From Thereva unica (lineage: Eukaryota; Arthropoda; Insecta; Diptera; Therevidae), in assembly GCA_949987705.1 (NCBI GenBank), contig OX465281.1:26334942-26398941 (forward strand): a stretch of DNA of 64,000 nt, read 5' to 3'. Within the stretch, counting starts at the first letter, position 1, and each line of letters opens with the position of its first letter. Below are positions 22,290 through 33,970 of this stretch, one piece after another. The notes below the pieces were generated by a model. The model saw only the letters and a program-made list of their open reading frames with translations. It searched no databases and was not told the DNA's origin. The translations under genes and the position numbers were made by a program.

Positions 22290-22475
22290 CACGGTATACA
22301 GAAACAAGGTAATGTAAAAGAGAAATGTCAGTTTAGTGTCATTTGGTGCCCGCTCCCCATAATAAATCGACGCTGTTGTTGATTTTGCATTAGTGTTGAC
22401 GTTACCTGGTGACTTTTTTCCCCGGTATTCAAAGCTGCCAGTCTCATTTACATTACCTTATTGCTGTATAACGTG
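22290..22475. mobile_element. 186-bp foldback/MITE (R4, copy 1)
   Basis: 34-bp ends are inverted copies with about five mismatches (CACGGTATACAGAAACAAGG at 22290; CCTTATTGCTGTATAACGTG ending at 22475). The interior TCGACGCTGTTGTTGATTT, GCATTAGTGTTGACGT and CCGGTATTCAAAGCTG blocks recur at 55735-55863. Confidence 0.65.
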
Positions 22476-22479
22476 CTGC

Positions 22480-23488
22480 TCAACATTGACGATATGTTAT
22501 TGAGAAGAGGAGAGAAGACTACTTGGACGAGCGCCTTGTAGTACTACTGTCGGAAGCAGCTGAGACGACAAAAGTAGACTTGAACCGAACTTACACGAGG
22601 CAGTACATTTGTCCCTTACACGATGGCAAATGTACTGAGGCCTCAAGTTTTTATGTAATGTGAGGGTGTGTCGAGATAAATTAAGCGAGATGTGATTGCA
22701 AATTACTTAGTGAAGACACATTTTTGACTACTCTTGCGGCAGTAAAATACCCAATTTAAACTAAGCCCTGGTGAGATTGTAAAACCAACTGGAGAGACAT
22801 ATCTTACATTTTTGAGTCGACGCGATATTGTTAATACTTACAGACATTTATTATTTCTTTTGTGGCAGCAAATTTCCAACATATTATAAAATTAGGCAAA
22901 GTGATATTGTAAATTATAAATAAACATTGTCGAGACATAGCTTTCTTGCCTACTCTGAGAGAGTTTAAGGCATCAGATACAAACTCGTAAACGCTCTTCA
23001 ATTGGTATTTGTTTTCTTTTTTTATTTTGCTTATTTTTTTTCAATTTGGCATTACAATAGCACCTCGCCTCATTTGAAGTATGACATTGCACTGGCTCAA
23101 AATAAAAAGGAGGCACCTCTTACAAACTCATTTTATAATCGTGAACTCTAAAAAAAAGTGAAATTTATGAGAAGCCAACCACTTACAAGACAGGAAACTT
23201 GAAATTCGGATTCAGCACCCCAAAAAACATTTAAAACCGCTGAGAAAATAACTTCGGCAATTTTGTTACGAAAAAACCGACATTTGACTGGACTAAAAGT
23301 ATTCATCTGGTTGCTGATGGATAGATCGAATTTAAAATCGACACTTTTTTTCCTCCCGCTCAGCTCACTTCACAGCTTTGTTTATCCCATAGTTTTGATA
23401 ATGCAAGACAAGCGTGTGCCAGATTTTTTCTTCGTCTTCGTCAAAACCTATGTCCAATTTAATAAACAAGGTCCTCGAGCTCATTCTT
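22480..23488. other. Unannotated AT-rich stretch
   Basis: Nothing recognised. Confidence 0.4.
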
Positions 23489-23489
23489 G

Positions 23490-23660
23490 ATTCAAGTCAC
23501 ATGGTTGGCCCATATCCTAACATCCTAGGTGTAATACTAACAGAAGATTTGCAATGGAATGACCGAATATTCCAAATAGAGATGCAAAAACCTCATGTAA
23601 CCAGAAGCCCGGGCGCTACAATTCTACATTCCACTCTGCCCTGAATAAAACTCGTTTAAT
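23490..23660 (+). mobile_element. LINE-A fragment (RT thumb)
   Basis: The frame 23414-23644 reads LGVILTEDLQWNDRIFQIE after YPNI. The 57.0-kb copy reads LGIALTEDLRWNNHIFQIA and the 13.3-kb copy LGVTLTENLRSND. Only this thumb segment remains. Confidence 0.75.
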
Positions 23661-26390
23661 TGGGCAAGCAACTCAAAAACCATTTTGGCATAGCTTTACA
23701 ATACCCAAAAAGGACCCAATTAATCTCATTGGCACCCTTTGAACCTCCCCGAGTAAAAAAAAAATTGTCTTACAGCGGGCGAACATCGGCCGCTGGGCTT
23801 TTTAAGGGGGATATGATGGCCATAGAATTTTTAACCATTTTTAACGGGAGCACATACGGCCTAACGACGGCTAAACCTGACCAAAAGATTTAAATGGCCA
23901 AGAACTAAGTTGTACCCGCGGACATTTCACGGCAAATTTGAGTCAAAAAAGAATCTGCACCAAATGAATTGTTGAATTTGTTTTATGGGAAAAAATACTA
24001 ATGCCTGTATTGGATTGCGACCAACCACCTTTCACTGCTATCAACAATGTATTCATTAAATCAGTGCTTCGAAATAAGGTAAAGGTAAAAACACAGAGTC
24101 TAAAGCCCCCAGCGATTTGAGTTAGAAAATTCGTTTTACTATGGAAATTCTGTAATCAGAACACTCCCCAAACAATGCAATATTTTCGCTTACGAAATTA
24201 TGAAGTTTTGCACATTTTCCCATAAAAAGTTCCCATAAAAAAAATTTCTAGTTTTAATTGGAATCAGTAAAGAAACAATTTTCGCTCCGACGTTTCTCGC
24301 AGCAACGGAAAAATTCCTTGAAAATATTTCAAATTTCCAAATTCCGACAGTGGAGCGCCGCAAACAATTTATTTGGGGGGTATTATCAGCGGACCATACA
24401 AGCGCCCTACTTGTTAAATTGAGTCAATGGCTTCCCGGGGTCTGACATGACCACCAGGGTAGGTGTGCTCCAGAGCGGCAGCACTCACACACCCCCACAC
24501 ACTGAATGGATCCGTGCTTGACCGCAACATATATTCCCAATCGTTTTTCCATGTTACATAAATAAGGGTTGGCTAGGCGCCAACCCCTTCCATTTGCGAA
24601 ATGGGAATTGCAGTTGGGAGGCGAGTGCAGCAGTCCGCCTGCCACCCCCACACGAATGCACTTGGTCACAGTAAACATGCTCCAAATAGCAGCAAACGTG
24701 ATGCTGCTGCTGCAGCCACTGCAGCTACAATGAAGAAATGCAACGTTGATAGCTATTTTGGGGCTGGTTTAAGACGATGCTTGCTGGACCGAGGCTGGGC
24801 GCGGGGCGGAGGATGCGGCAAGTTTATGGGCCAGAAGAAATACCTTCAGGAATTAAAAGTCATTATACCTGGGAGAAGACAAATGGCTGGGATCTCACCG
24901 CAAGATTTATTGCGGAATCATGAGCGAGAAACACAGAGCCACACTTCCTCGAGGGCCTATTAAAACGGTGTCTGCAACAAGGTTAAGGCTTCCTATTCGG
25001 GGAATCACCGCCCTTAAAAACTGGCAAACAAACCGAAATTTACGAAGATCTGATAAAAACTTTAAATTGAATTACAGAAAAGTTTTCGCCAGATTTGCAA
25101 CCACCGAAAGCAGGGGCGGGGGTTGATGGGGGCTGCATGTACTTTTGTATTGTTCGAGTTCAAAATTTAGTTGCCCTCTTGCTGAGAGTCATCAGCGCGC
25201 GAATAGGGAGAGTGATTGATGAGTTGCTGCTTTGCCGCTTGTTACTGGGAGCGGGGCGCGCTTATCAATTCCGAAACTTGTACGACCACAAAACGACTTT
25301 AAATTTGGGAATTTTGTTTCTGGATTGAGTTAATTTCCGACGATTAAATTTATGTGGTTAAAGTCAATTGGGGTAGAGTTTAAGGTATGTCGCAGAGAGA
25401 TTTATATCTACAGTGTATATTGTCAAGGGCGTGTACAAGGCAGACCTTGTTTTGATATTGTATGTGATTGTTTGTTGTGGCAGATTGTATCAAAGGTGTA
25501 GTGGTGGATGATTTCTATTCCAAGGTTGAGGCCTCTGAGATTATGCTGTTCTTGGCTCCTGTCGTCAGTGCCAATTTTGAATTGATATCATTTAGTTTAA
25601 CATCTCTTCTAGTCTGCGCCATTTTATTATTCGATGACAGGTTAAGAGGAAAAAAATCAATCCACTGCTAGAAGTAAGAACTTCTGGTCCTTGGTAATGT
25701 CCACAAGTTCATCCACAACCTCTTTTTAATTTACACCGTCGATTATTTGTCCCAGTCACAGTCAAATGGACAGAGTTTTCTTCAAGAGTAGCGAAGTGCA
25801 ACATTAATTTCTTCTATGATTCTTAGAAAATATGACTCACCTTTCGTTTAAACTCTGCGCAAACTCTTTGTTCTTGCAAACTTCTCCCAGGTTTATCCAG
25901 ACTCTTGGAAGCTGGCTCATACCGAAGAAAGGTAACTCCAACAGCCTAATGTCCCAATAGCAATCACTTCACAAAAAAGCTTTTGTCTATGGTAACTCTC
26001 TTTTGAGTATGGCAACTCCCATCCTCCTCAAGCCTCAATTCTATCTAAACATGTAACACGGAAAAGTTACCTAGAAAAAATATATGCACGGTATTTATCT
26101 TCTTCTTCCCTCATCGCTGGGTCCCACTGCTTCCATAGTACCAAAATTTACGTAAAGGTGCGAAATAGGTAGCAGATTATTGTGCATAATTTTGATGAGA
26201 GAAATGCGGTGAGATGGGGCAATTTTGTGGGAGAAACATTTAAGGCAAGCACATGCAAGAAATTGTGAGAATTGAGTTCTTGGGGAGCAAGTAAAACTGT
26301 GCGGTCTTGTTACTTTCTTCTTGAGTAGCTTAAATGAGCCATTTCGCCAGCCTAACTGGTTAATATTAGTGTACCAAAGTTCCGTGTGCC
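23661..26390. other. Unannotated stretch
   Basis: The segment 24430-25330 is somewhat GC-richer and keeps + frames of 120 and 77 codons (one with an Ala-rich DAAAAATAAT run), but I recognise no motif and no flanking splice signals of note, so no gene is called. The remainder shows nothing. Confidence 0.4.
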
Positions 26391-26394
26391 AAAG

Positions 26395-26645
26395 GGGGAA
26401 ACCGTAACAGTTTAGTCGCTAGGGCGTTTTGAAATTTTTTTGGTAGAAGTTTACATATTAGCCTGCATTTTTGTAACCCTAACCCTAGCATGTATTTTTG
26501 TAATTTTAGTCAAAAAAAAAAACAAAATTTTGACTTTGACGACTCATAGCTCTGGACTTTGGTGGGTTGAAAGCTTGACTTTTACAGTTTTAGATTTAGG
26601 TGGGAGTATTCTGCGTAGATTGCTGCCTTATTCATGAAAATATCT
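26395..26645. repeat. 'CTAGGGCG' repeat module, copy 3
   Basis: Starts GTCGCTAGGGCGTTTTGAAA and ACATATTAGCCTGCATTTTT, colinear with 16613-16680. Its second half (TTTAGATTTAGGTGGGAGTA, TTGCTGCCTTATTCATGAAA) is inverted relative to the 16-kb copy. It contains a tiny telomere-like CCCTAACCCTAG at 26476-26488. Confidence 0.65.
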
Positions 26646-26649
26646 AAAA

Positions 26650-27560
26650 GTCGTCGTATCGAACTCCGCGTCGTCCATCGAGTGCTTCACGCATTATCGC
26701 GTCGATCACAATGTTGAAGAGAAATAGCGGAGCGAAGTCTCCCTGTCGGACACCCGTTTCAATCGACAACTCCTTGGATAAATCGCTTTGAATACGAACG
26801 CTGCTGGTTGCGCCATCGTACGACGCTTAGAGAAGTTGAATGATTTTCAAGGATTTAAAATCGATGAAAACGACGACAGTTCGTTTGCGGCAACAATTTA
26901 TTTCTTCCATTAGCTGACCGAAAGCGAATATTTGATCAATGCTCGATGTGGTCTAAATCCCGCTTGTTCGTTCCGGATCGTTTGCTCTCGATGTTTTTGT
27001 AGCTTCGATTGTATGATTTTCGTAAATACTTTGCCGACGATCGAAAGGAGGCTATAATATAATTCGACAATTTTTGCAAGTCGATATCGAGAAACTGATT
27101 CGTTGGCTGTTCGATAATCGGGGGCTCTGGTTGGCGGTTGTACAGCTGATGGAAGAATTCTCTACACCGCTGCAGGCGCTCATGGGGAGAAGTTTGTTGA
27201 TGTTGTCGTTTGTTGATGCTGTTTTGCCGCCTAACCGCCGGTTTGTCTGGTACAGCGTCCGGCACTTGTGCCTCGACGCCGTTTTTTCCCTGTCGGCCGC
27301 AACTTTATTCCAGTACGCTGCACGTTCCGATTTCATTTTCTGTCGAATCTTTTTGTTCAATCGTCGATATTGCTTGGAATCGCTCCTCCTTTCACACCCT
27401 CGGCTTTGGACCACCCGACGGCGGAATCTACAGGAAGTTATTAGATTAATGTACTGTAGATGAAGCGATTCAATCGCGATCCTATTAAACGATCTAAAGG
27501 TAGGATAAGGTTTATTGGTTTGATGCGTGAATGCTGGGTGTCTCAAAGAGGCTTCGTCCG
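26650..27560 (-). mobile_element. LINE-E fragment: linker and RT, internally deleted
   Basis: On the minus strand, 27546-27052 gives KKIRQKMKSERAAYWNKVA, ADREKTASRHKCRTLYQTNR, and 27265-26936 gives ERLQRCREFFHQLYNRQPEP. This is the ADREKAA...G.T..LY and W.EFF.QLYN segment between endonuclease and RT in a common insect LINE group. The piece at 26645-26830 reads ATSSVRIQSD, ELSIETGVRQGDFAPL, FNIVIDAIMREALDG and RRGVRYDDF, the RT domain 4 region. The RT fingers between them are mostly missing (about 26830-26990) and frames shift several times. Confidence 0.8.
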
Positions 27561-29172
27561 TCGATCAATTCAAAACATCTACTAAAAGGTTATGTTTATG
27601 TCCATCGTGAATTTTTATAGTCACGCCAAATCCCATTGTAAACTAATTTACTATCAACGATCCTAAAGATCAGAGAGATTTGCATACTAATACTCCCCAC
27701 CCCTTTTCTAGCACCGGATAATGGACTCGTTTACGCCATACGAGCAGCAAAAGCTAAAAGTAATCTACAATTCCCCATTTTTACCTCCATTAGGTGTTAA
27801 GGACTGTCATTCAAGCCTACTCTCTACGGCAGTACACACCTCCTTCGAATCACACGTGCCATAATCACTTAACTTTAAATACACCACGTCCATTGTGCGC
27901 CCGTATTGAAAGCGTTCCATGTGAGTCGTTTACCATTTTTCACACTTTGCGGAGCGCCCCTATCAGCCGCAACGGTGGGGGGCCCAGAGAGAGAGAGAGC
28001 GAGCATTGAAGGACTATGTCATCCCCTGGCAACCACCCCTAATGACGTAGGCAATAACTATTTAGTAAAAAGCCAGTCTATGACAGGCAGACGATGTCTA
28101 TTTAGCAAAAAGCCAATCTCAGGTGCCCGAGAGAGGGGGGAATTGCTTGGCCTATCCGGAATCTATTTGCGGGTCGAGCTGCAGTGATGAAGAGCACACC
28201 TGGAAAATAGGAGAATACCCCGAAGGAGATTTCATCGTAAATCGGGGTGGGGGTGTCGCTTTATGTAATTTGTTGTCAAAAAAAACGAAGTAATGTAGCA
28301 CTCTGAAAGGACCTCTCACTAAGTAACTGGATTTTCGGTTATGGTTACCGCTTTCTTTTCCCTACACGTGCGCCCCATTGTAGGCACACCTTTTCAGGTG
28401 TCTGGCTTATATAAAAAAATGACGACGGACTGATTATAAATAAATAGGAGGCAGGAGGCTACTATTTTGCGCCTCAAGGGTTCTATATTTAGAGGACTTG
28501 ATTACCAAACGTTTCATTTTCGGATCCTTTTTTTAGAAGGAGCCAGAGACACACTTAAGGGTGTGTTTATCTAAACAACTGTTAAACCAAGAAAGGGGAG
28601 CGGTAAAGGACCAAACCAAAAAAATAAATTTGAAAATTATTTTTGTCGTCCTTTTTGATTAGATTAGGGACGTATGGAAGGATCTAAAGTTCATAATTTC
28701 GGCAACGAGTGGCGAATATTAATTTTAGTAATTTCAAGTGTGTGTGTGTATGGGGAATATTAATTTTGAGTACGAGTGGAGAATATCAATTGTTTTAGGG
28801 GATGTGTGTGTGTGTGTGGATATCAACTTTTGTCAATTGTGGTATTGTCACATTTAATGAAGTTAGTTAGCGAAGTACGTGCTTTGTCTTGTGGTTTTTG
28901 TTGGTGTAGTGGGATTCTGTACAAAGGTCGTTTATTCCCTTGAACTGAACCGAATTCTATGAAATTTTTTTGTGGAAATGAGTAATTAGTGCTCGTTGAG
29001 AAGGGTGCTTTATGCTAAATACGAAGTACATGACGCTGAGGTACAGAAAAACATTTATTTAATTGAAAAGAAAGAATTTTAATTATAAACATGTACTGCA
29101 GTATTTGTACGTCTTAGAGGAAATTATTGTTCCATTTATCGCTGTCTTTGTTTTGTACTAAGGCAATATACA
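27561..29172. other. Unannotated stretch with simple-sequence patches
   Basis: Holds an imperfect 40-bp direct repeat (CTATTTAG[T/C]AAAAAGCCA, 28058 and 28098) and two GT runs (28738-28748, 28805-28819), each preceded by an ACGAGTGG[C/A]GAATAT box. No gene recognised. Confidence 0.5.
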
Positions 29173-29174
29173 TG

Positions 29175-29425
29175 CTTTATATCATTTTGTAATTGGACCA
29201 TTTTTTCGGGTTCCTTTTTGTCCCTTTGCCTAGAACAGAGCTGGCAGCAGTTGCTTTTTCCAGAGCACCAAAAAAAAATGTATACGTCTCTCACTAGAGC
29301 TCAAATTTCCCTATAGGTACCTCTCTCACTCGAACTCACAGGGATCTAGAACTACCGGGTGCTGATGTGGCTTCCAAGAGCTCTTATTGTCCGGCGCTCG
29401 CTGGTATATAGTAATTTCTGGCTTA
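29175..29425 (+). repeat. Interspersed repeat R3, copy 1
   Basis: Colinear with 31137-31380: shared CATTTTGTAATTGGACCATT, CGGGTTCCTT and CACTCGAACTCACA. A third, inverted copy lies at 33810-33965. Non-coding. Confidence 0.8.
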
Positions 29426-29734
29426 GATCGCGTGCAGAATTGCCAAGGCAACCTGTCACTTGTCTTCCAAACCAATGGAATCCCGTGAGATCAGTCTTCC
29501 TCCTCGCCAGCATGTACGTAGTCGTCTAGGACTCCTCCAGACACAGGTGATAGGTGACATCTTCAAGACTTACATTTTTCAGCTTATAACAGAAACTTCC
29601 GTCAGCGGCTTTCCTAATTGCATACTAGCCCATTTTATGATTACCGGAAATCTACTTTAGCCGGAGGACTCCAGCAAGACGCTTTCCGTTAATCCCAATA
29701 GCCATGACAATGCACATGCGCCGCCAAGTTTATT

Positions 29735-29830
29735 TTTGTGTGATACGATGAAGCTTAGGAGTTTCCCTTTGTACTACTAGTCGGTTCTGTTGTTCAAGCC
29801 ATGGTGCAATGTATAGTAGTGAGCTTGATC
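29735..29830 (-). mobile_element. LINE-A 3' tail fragment, minus strand
   Basis: On the minus strand: ATCAAGCTCACTACTATACA, ATTGCACCATGG, GACTAGTAGTACAAAGGGAA and CCTAAGCTTCA. This is the terminal hairpin region of LINE-A with the outer stem partly decayed. Confidence 0.75.
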
Positions 29831-30795
29831 TGAAGGATAAAAAAGAAAGAATTGGTTAGGTGTATGGAGGATGCATGAGTAGATGTCGATGAACCGTGCA
29901 TTTGAGCTCAGTAAGTAGCCCATCCTGTTAACCCAATTTCGTAGTACAATATCGGTTGTTTATGGCCCTACTTCCCGAATAGCTCAACACATGTTTTCCT
30001 TAATTGTGTCAATTGTTTGTGGATTGTTGGAGAGACAACAGGCCTTAACAGATCGTCTACCCCTAAGTTATAACAAAGTTTTCAAGGTTCATTCGACAGC
30101 ACCATTTATTAAAGCACTCCGGTCTTAACGTTTTCGAAACTTTTCTCGAGTCGTTCTTGGTTTAGCTTTTTATAATCGCTCTCAGTTCAATCTCGTTTCA
30201 TAATATTTGCAGGGATATTATTGATGTATTTCTCATCGCGAAAGTAAGGGTAACTCTTCTATTCGAATCATAAAGCTTGCTTCAGATGAACGGGTGCCCT
30301 CAGCCCTCATTTAAAGTTTAGGAACAAATGTACCCAGCCCCAGCACATGGATGCATAGGCATGATTCATGAAATCAAAAATTTTATATCTTCGTGATTTC
30401 TGTAATAGAGGCAATGACCAGAAACGATTTGGTGTATTATTCTCCAAAAAACTACAAAATTCTACCTTGTTTCAGAAGCATACATCCGCTTGTACTTAGC
30501 TTTGTATTTTACGAAGCAAAGTCGACGTTTTTTTTTTTTTTTTTATGTGAAAGACTAGAGTCTCAGGAAGGGCCCTTTATACTGTCGACAATCTATTTTC
30601 TTCGTATAGAGTGTGCAATGTCGAACAGCAGCTCCAGTCGGGGAGGAAGGAATTGCCACAACCTACCCGCGAGATTTTTTTTTTTTTTAGTCCACCTACT
30701 TCCAACCATTACTATTGCGACTTTGACATCGGGGTATCGAGAAACAACTCGCTGGAGTGTTATGCCTCCTGAAACGAGTTGGATCTCATCAACCA
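29831..30795. other. Unannotated stretch
   Basis: Long T runs at 30530-30544 and 30675-30690. Opposed frames at 30393-30803 (+) and 30593-30796 (-) have no motif. Confidence 0.4.
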
Positions 30796-30799
30796 ACCG

Positions 30800-31010
30800 A
30801 TGACATGCGCTTTTGGCGGAGCGGGGAAGGGCTAAGGAAGGTTATGACAGGAAGGATCAGGAATGTAAAGAGGGAAGAAGAAAGAAGGAAAGTTATGTAA
30901 GTGGGAAAGTGGAAAAGGCGAAAGACCATGGGTCTGGCCGGGAATCGAACCCGGGACCTCTGGGATAGTAGCCAGACGCCTTACTCCCTAGGCTACCGAG
31001 GCCCCCGGAG
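30800..31010 (-). mobile_element. tRNA-derived SINE, copy 1
   Basis: The minus strand starts with a tRNA-like head. A-box-like TAGCCTAGGGAGT is at 30984-30996 and a perfect B-box GGTTCGATTCC at 30941-30951, flanked by CCGGG/CCCGG T-stem halves. The acceptor ends do not pair, so it is not a functional tRNA. A pyrimidine-rich body with TTCCCTCTTTACATTCC follows. The same head-plus-body order recurs at 52979-53150. Confidence 0.75.
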
Positions 31011-31136
31011 CTCGTTACAGAATTATGGGAAAAACCGTTGACGCACAAATCTGAGGGAAATTTGGTGAAGGTATACGCAATATGCTCTCGATGATCCACT
31101 TGACATGACATCTTTTACTCCTATGCATTAAGGGAT

Positions 31137-31380
31137 ATAGATGTTTTATACCATTTTGTAATTGGACCATTTTTTGCGGGTTCCTTCTTTCCCCTTTGTC
31201 TAGAGCAGTACTGAGAGTAGTTGCCTTTTCCAAGCTCTAAAATAACATTTGATAGCTTTTGCCTATACCTCTTTCACTCGAACTCACAAGCAGAATAGAA
31301 GGGCTCTGGAACAACCGGGAGCTGGTGTGGCTCCCAAGAGCTGTTATTGCCCAGGGCTGGTCTAAAGCAATTTCTGCGAA
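31137..31380 (+). repeat. Interspersed repeat R3, copy 2
   Basis: Same-strand copy of 29175-29425, including CCGGGAGCTGGTGTGGCTCC and CAAGAGCTGTTATTG. Confidence 0.8.
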
Positions 31381-31384
31381 AGGT

Positions 31385-31500
31385 CTGAATGATGCAATGG
31401 GGTAGAAGCACTGAACCTTGCGTTTGAACTCTCAGATTTTATATGAGCTGGGAAACACCGACTGCTGAAGACAGTTCCACAATCGAGTTGTTCTACTTAT
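31385..31500 (-). mobile_element. LINE-A fragment, minus strand
   Basis: The minus strand reads through AACTCGATTGTGGAACTG, CAGTCGGTGTTTCCCAGCTC and AAATCTGAGAGTTCAAACGC. This parallels the CGACTGTGGAACAACG and CAGTCAATATTCCCGAACTC segments of the 6.05-kb copy. Short and decayed. Confidence 0.6.
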
Positions 31501-31954
31501 ATATACGTTACAAAAATTTTGGTACTACTTGTTTCTAATCATGTAACTTTCTTCTGTTTTCTATAAAGCAGTCCTAATATTAGAGATGAAGTCCCTTCAT
31601 TTGCTTTTGTTTCCGAACGTCTGTCTGTCTGATCTTACCACTCAGAATGTGAAATCATTGTTGCCAGGAGATTTCAACGTTCACAATGTAAATTGGATAA
31701 TTTACTCGAATAGCACCTGGCGGGGACAATGAGATCTTTGAATAGTGGACCAAATGGTTAATAATTTTCCTACGTAAGTTTCTGGCGCTGCTGCAGATTA
31801 AGCGGCCCTCCTCCTTGGTCTTTTCGTTACCACTAACCAACTAATTCGTCGAGGTATATTTCCTTCTAGACAACTCGTACTACTGCCAAGCTAGCGCTAA
31901 TTTCTCATGAAAATCTTTTACCCCAACCAAGCCAGCTCCTAGGAGAGGTTAGGT

Positions 31955-32080
31955 TAGATTAGGTGTAGGGCTGCCTCCAGTCCCAAACCAAGCTTACTAC
32001 TAGGCATTGCACCATGACCTAAACGACGACTAGTAGTGTAAAAGGTGACTCCTAAGCTTGGTTTTTTCATATATAAAAAA
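31955..32080 (+). mobile_element. LINE-A 3' end only, with intact hairpin
   Basis: Outer stem ACCAAGCTTA (31987-31996) with TAAGCTTGGT (32053-32062), inner stem TACTACTAG (31995-32003) with CTAGTAGT (32030-32037), then an A-rich end at 32073. Compared with 6206-6285 the outer stem carries a compensatory T-to-C/A-to-G pair. Confidence 0.8.
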
Positions 32081-32084
32081 AAGT

Positions 32085-33350
32085 ACGACCGGAGATCCAA
32101 CTTGGGCGCCATTTTGTTGCCACAACGAGTGCACTTAGGCTCTTTAATCTGGTCGGGTCGAGTTTGACGGATGTGCAAAGATATCCTGTGGAGCTTAGTA
32201 AGCTTATGAGTGATCTGAACTCCAGTCCGGTGATTTCTTCTAAGTTTGCCAACTGCGTAGTGTGCGCTGCCTGACTTTAGCTAAAGTCGGGAATTTAGAC
32301 AGGAAGTGAACAAGTGTTTATCTCTCCTTCGTCAAAAGACGTTAAACGGGATGCCCAACTTGGCAGCGTGATCTCCTATAGGCCAATATCCCATGATGAT
32401 TGCCTTCATTCTGGAAATATTTCGTCGGGGTTTGTTTGAGAGGCCCATTGTTTTGTCTTTGTTATAAGTCGACGGTGGTAGTCAAAAGAATACTTTTTTA
32501 CTCCGTCTAATGGGCTGCCGATCATCTCGGTCTCCGAGCCCTGAGAGAGACTCCCTGCTTGGCTAGATAGTCGGCTTTCTCGTTTCGTTCTATGTTCCTA
32601 TGGCCGGGAACCCAGACGAGAATCATGTAGCGCTTCCTACCAAGCCTATCTAGCTCAGCCCTGCATCACTCCACAAGCTTGCAGCGCATCAATACCGCAT
32701 CCAGAGCTTTTTTGGAGGCTTGGCTGAATACGAAAATTCTAGCAGGTCTTCAGGATCGCCAGCACTTCTGCTTGGAAGATATCAGCTTACAGCGAGAGGT
32801 GCCAGGACAGTAAATTGTTAGTGATCTCTAGAGAAAACCCTAACCCTGCGCCGACGCCTTCTGACGTCTTGCAGCCGTCGGTTAATATTCGTACATTGAA
32901 CTTTCGTAGGACGTCTCCGTTTCTCCATGCCATTTTTGAAGGTATTTCCACAAAGAAGTCCTTCCTAAAGCTCAATCTAGTGGAAGGTAGTCTGTGATTG
33001 TACCGACCAAACCCTCAGGTAGCTGATATTGCTATGTCCGTACGGCTTCGAGGTTCAGGACTCAGATTCCCGCAGTCTGAGGGCAGTACACGAGGTTAAA
33101 TGTTTGATGTGAAGATATAAGTATATGCAAAAACACTCCAAGGGCTTTCGTGGGACATCTCCCGTATTGTTGCCGTTCTCAGGATCCTTCTCAACTTTGT
33201 GACGATATAGGTCCTGCTAAGCGCTGGCCACCATACTATCAAACCATACGTGAGAATATCAATGTTCGCCTTCCAGTTGAGTTTAGAATGCAGTATTAGA
33301 CCCAAAAATTTTACTCTGTAGGATAAGGCTAGAGTAAGCCCTTCCAACGG
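32085..33350 (-). mobile_element. LINE-B copy (LOA-like): RT thumb, RNase H and 3' region
   Basis: On the minus strand, 33347-33096 reads LALSYRVKFLGLILHSKLNW and then YGLIVWWPALSRTYIVTKL (LG..LD.KLNW and L.YG..VWWPAL motifs of LOA/R1-group RTs). RNase H follows with ILTDGCKTSEGVGAGL (about 32890) and MILVWVPGHRNIERNEKADY with LAKQG (about 32610). A HFLSKFPTLAKVRQRTL segment is near 32300. Multiple stops and frameshifts make it inactive. This is the most complete RNase H part of the family in the window. Confidence 0.85.
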
Positions 33351-33439
33351 AAGGGTTTTTGTCTTCTTTTTACAGTAATTAAGTCATCCCCTTGCCGCAC
33401 CCAACTACGCCCCTTGGTTCCCAGGCCCAAGTGTCCCAT

Positions 33440-33550
33440 TACCTTTTCAACCCCAGACCATCCGTAACCTTTCCTATTCTCTTTTTACCTTCGAAATAAG
33501 CTAACTACTTGTCATTGCATCATGACCTTATCGACATAACACACCGTTTC
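33440..33550 (+). mobile_element. LINE-A 3' tail fragment
   Basis: CCTTTCCTATTCTC..TACCTTCGAAATAAGCTAACTAC, then TCATTGCATCATGACCTTAT and CGACATAAC, matching the 3' UTR of the 6.2-kb copy up to the middle of the hairpin. Confidence 0.6.
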
Positions 33551-33804
33551 CAGTAAAAGATTAAGATCGCACTTCCACCAGGACCTAGATAGTTGCGGCA
33601 CGACAGACCAATCTGTTTATGTCTAATGATCCGCTAGACATGCCGCTTTTACACCCATTTAATATGCAAAACCATGCCCCTTATGACCAAACTTAAAGCG
33701 GGCTTAATCTTCTGAAAAGCCAGAAGGCAACTACAGATTTGACGCTGTAAACTTGTCCACTTTAGCTAGACGCTACAAATTGAATTATTTGCAAAAGCTT
33801 GGCT

Positions 33805-33970
33805 CTTTACACATGAAATCTATAGCAGCACTAGGCAATAGCAGCATTTGGGAGCTACACGACCTCCCGGTAGTTCCAGAGCCCTGCTATCCTACTTTTG
33901 AGTTCGACTAAAAAAAGCGCAGAACAGAGCCCGTTGGAGGGCAACTGTTTCTGCCCTATGTCCCATAAGG
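33805..33970 (-). repeat. Interspersed repeat R3, copy 3 (inverted)
   Basis: GGCAATAGCAGCATTTGGGA followed by GCTACACGACCTCCCGGTAG is the reverse complement of the GAGCTGTTATTGCC region of copy 2. Confidence 0.65.

Noticed and set aside
24601..25330. GC-richer region with Ala-rich frame as a possible exon
   Set aside because: No recognised protein motif or convincing splice sites; kept as unannotated.
26476..26488. Telomere-like CCCTAACCCTAG
   Set aside because: Only about two units inside a dispersed module; flies often lack such telomeres, so it is likely coincidence.
30930..31006. Functional tRNA gene on the minus strand
   Set aside because: Good A and B boxes and T-stem, but the acceptor halves do not pair and the 3' side continues into SINE body; the diverged copy at 52979 supports a SINE.
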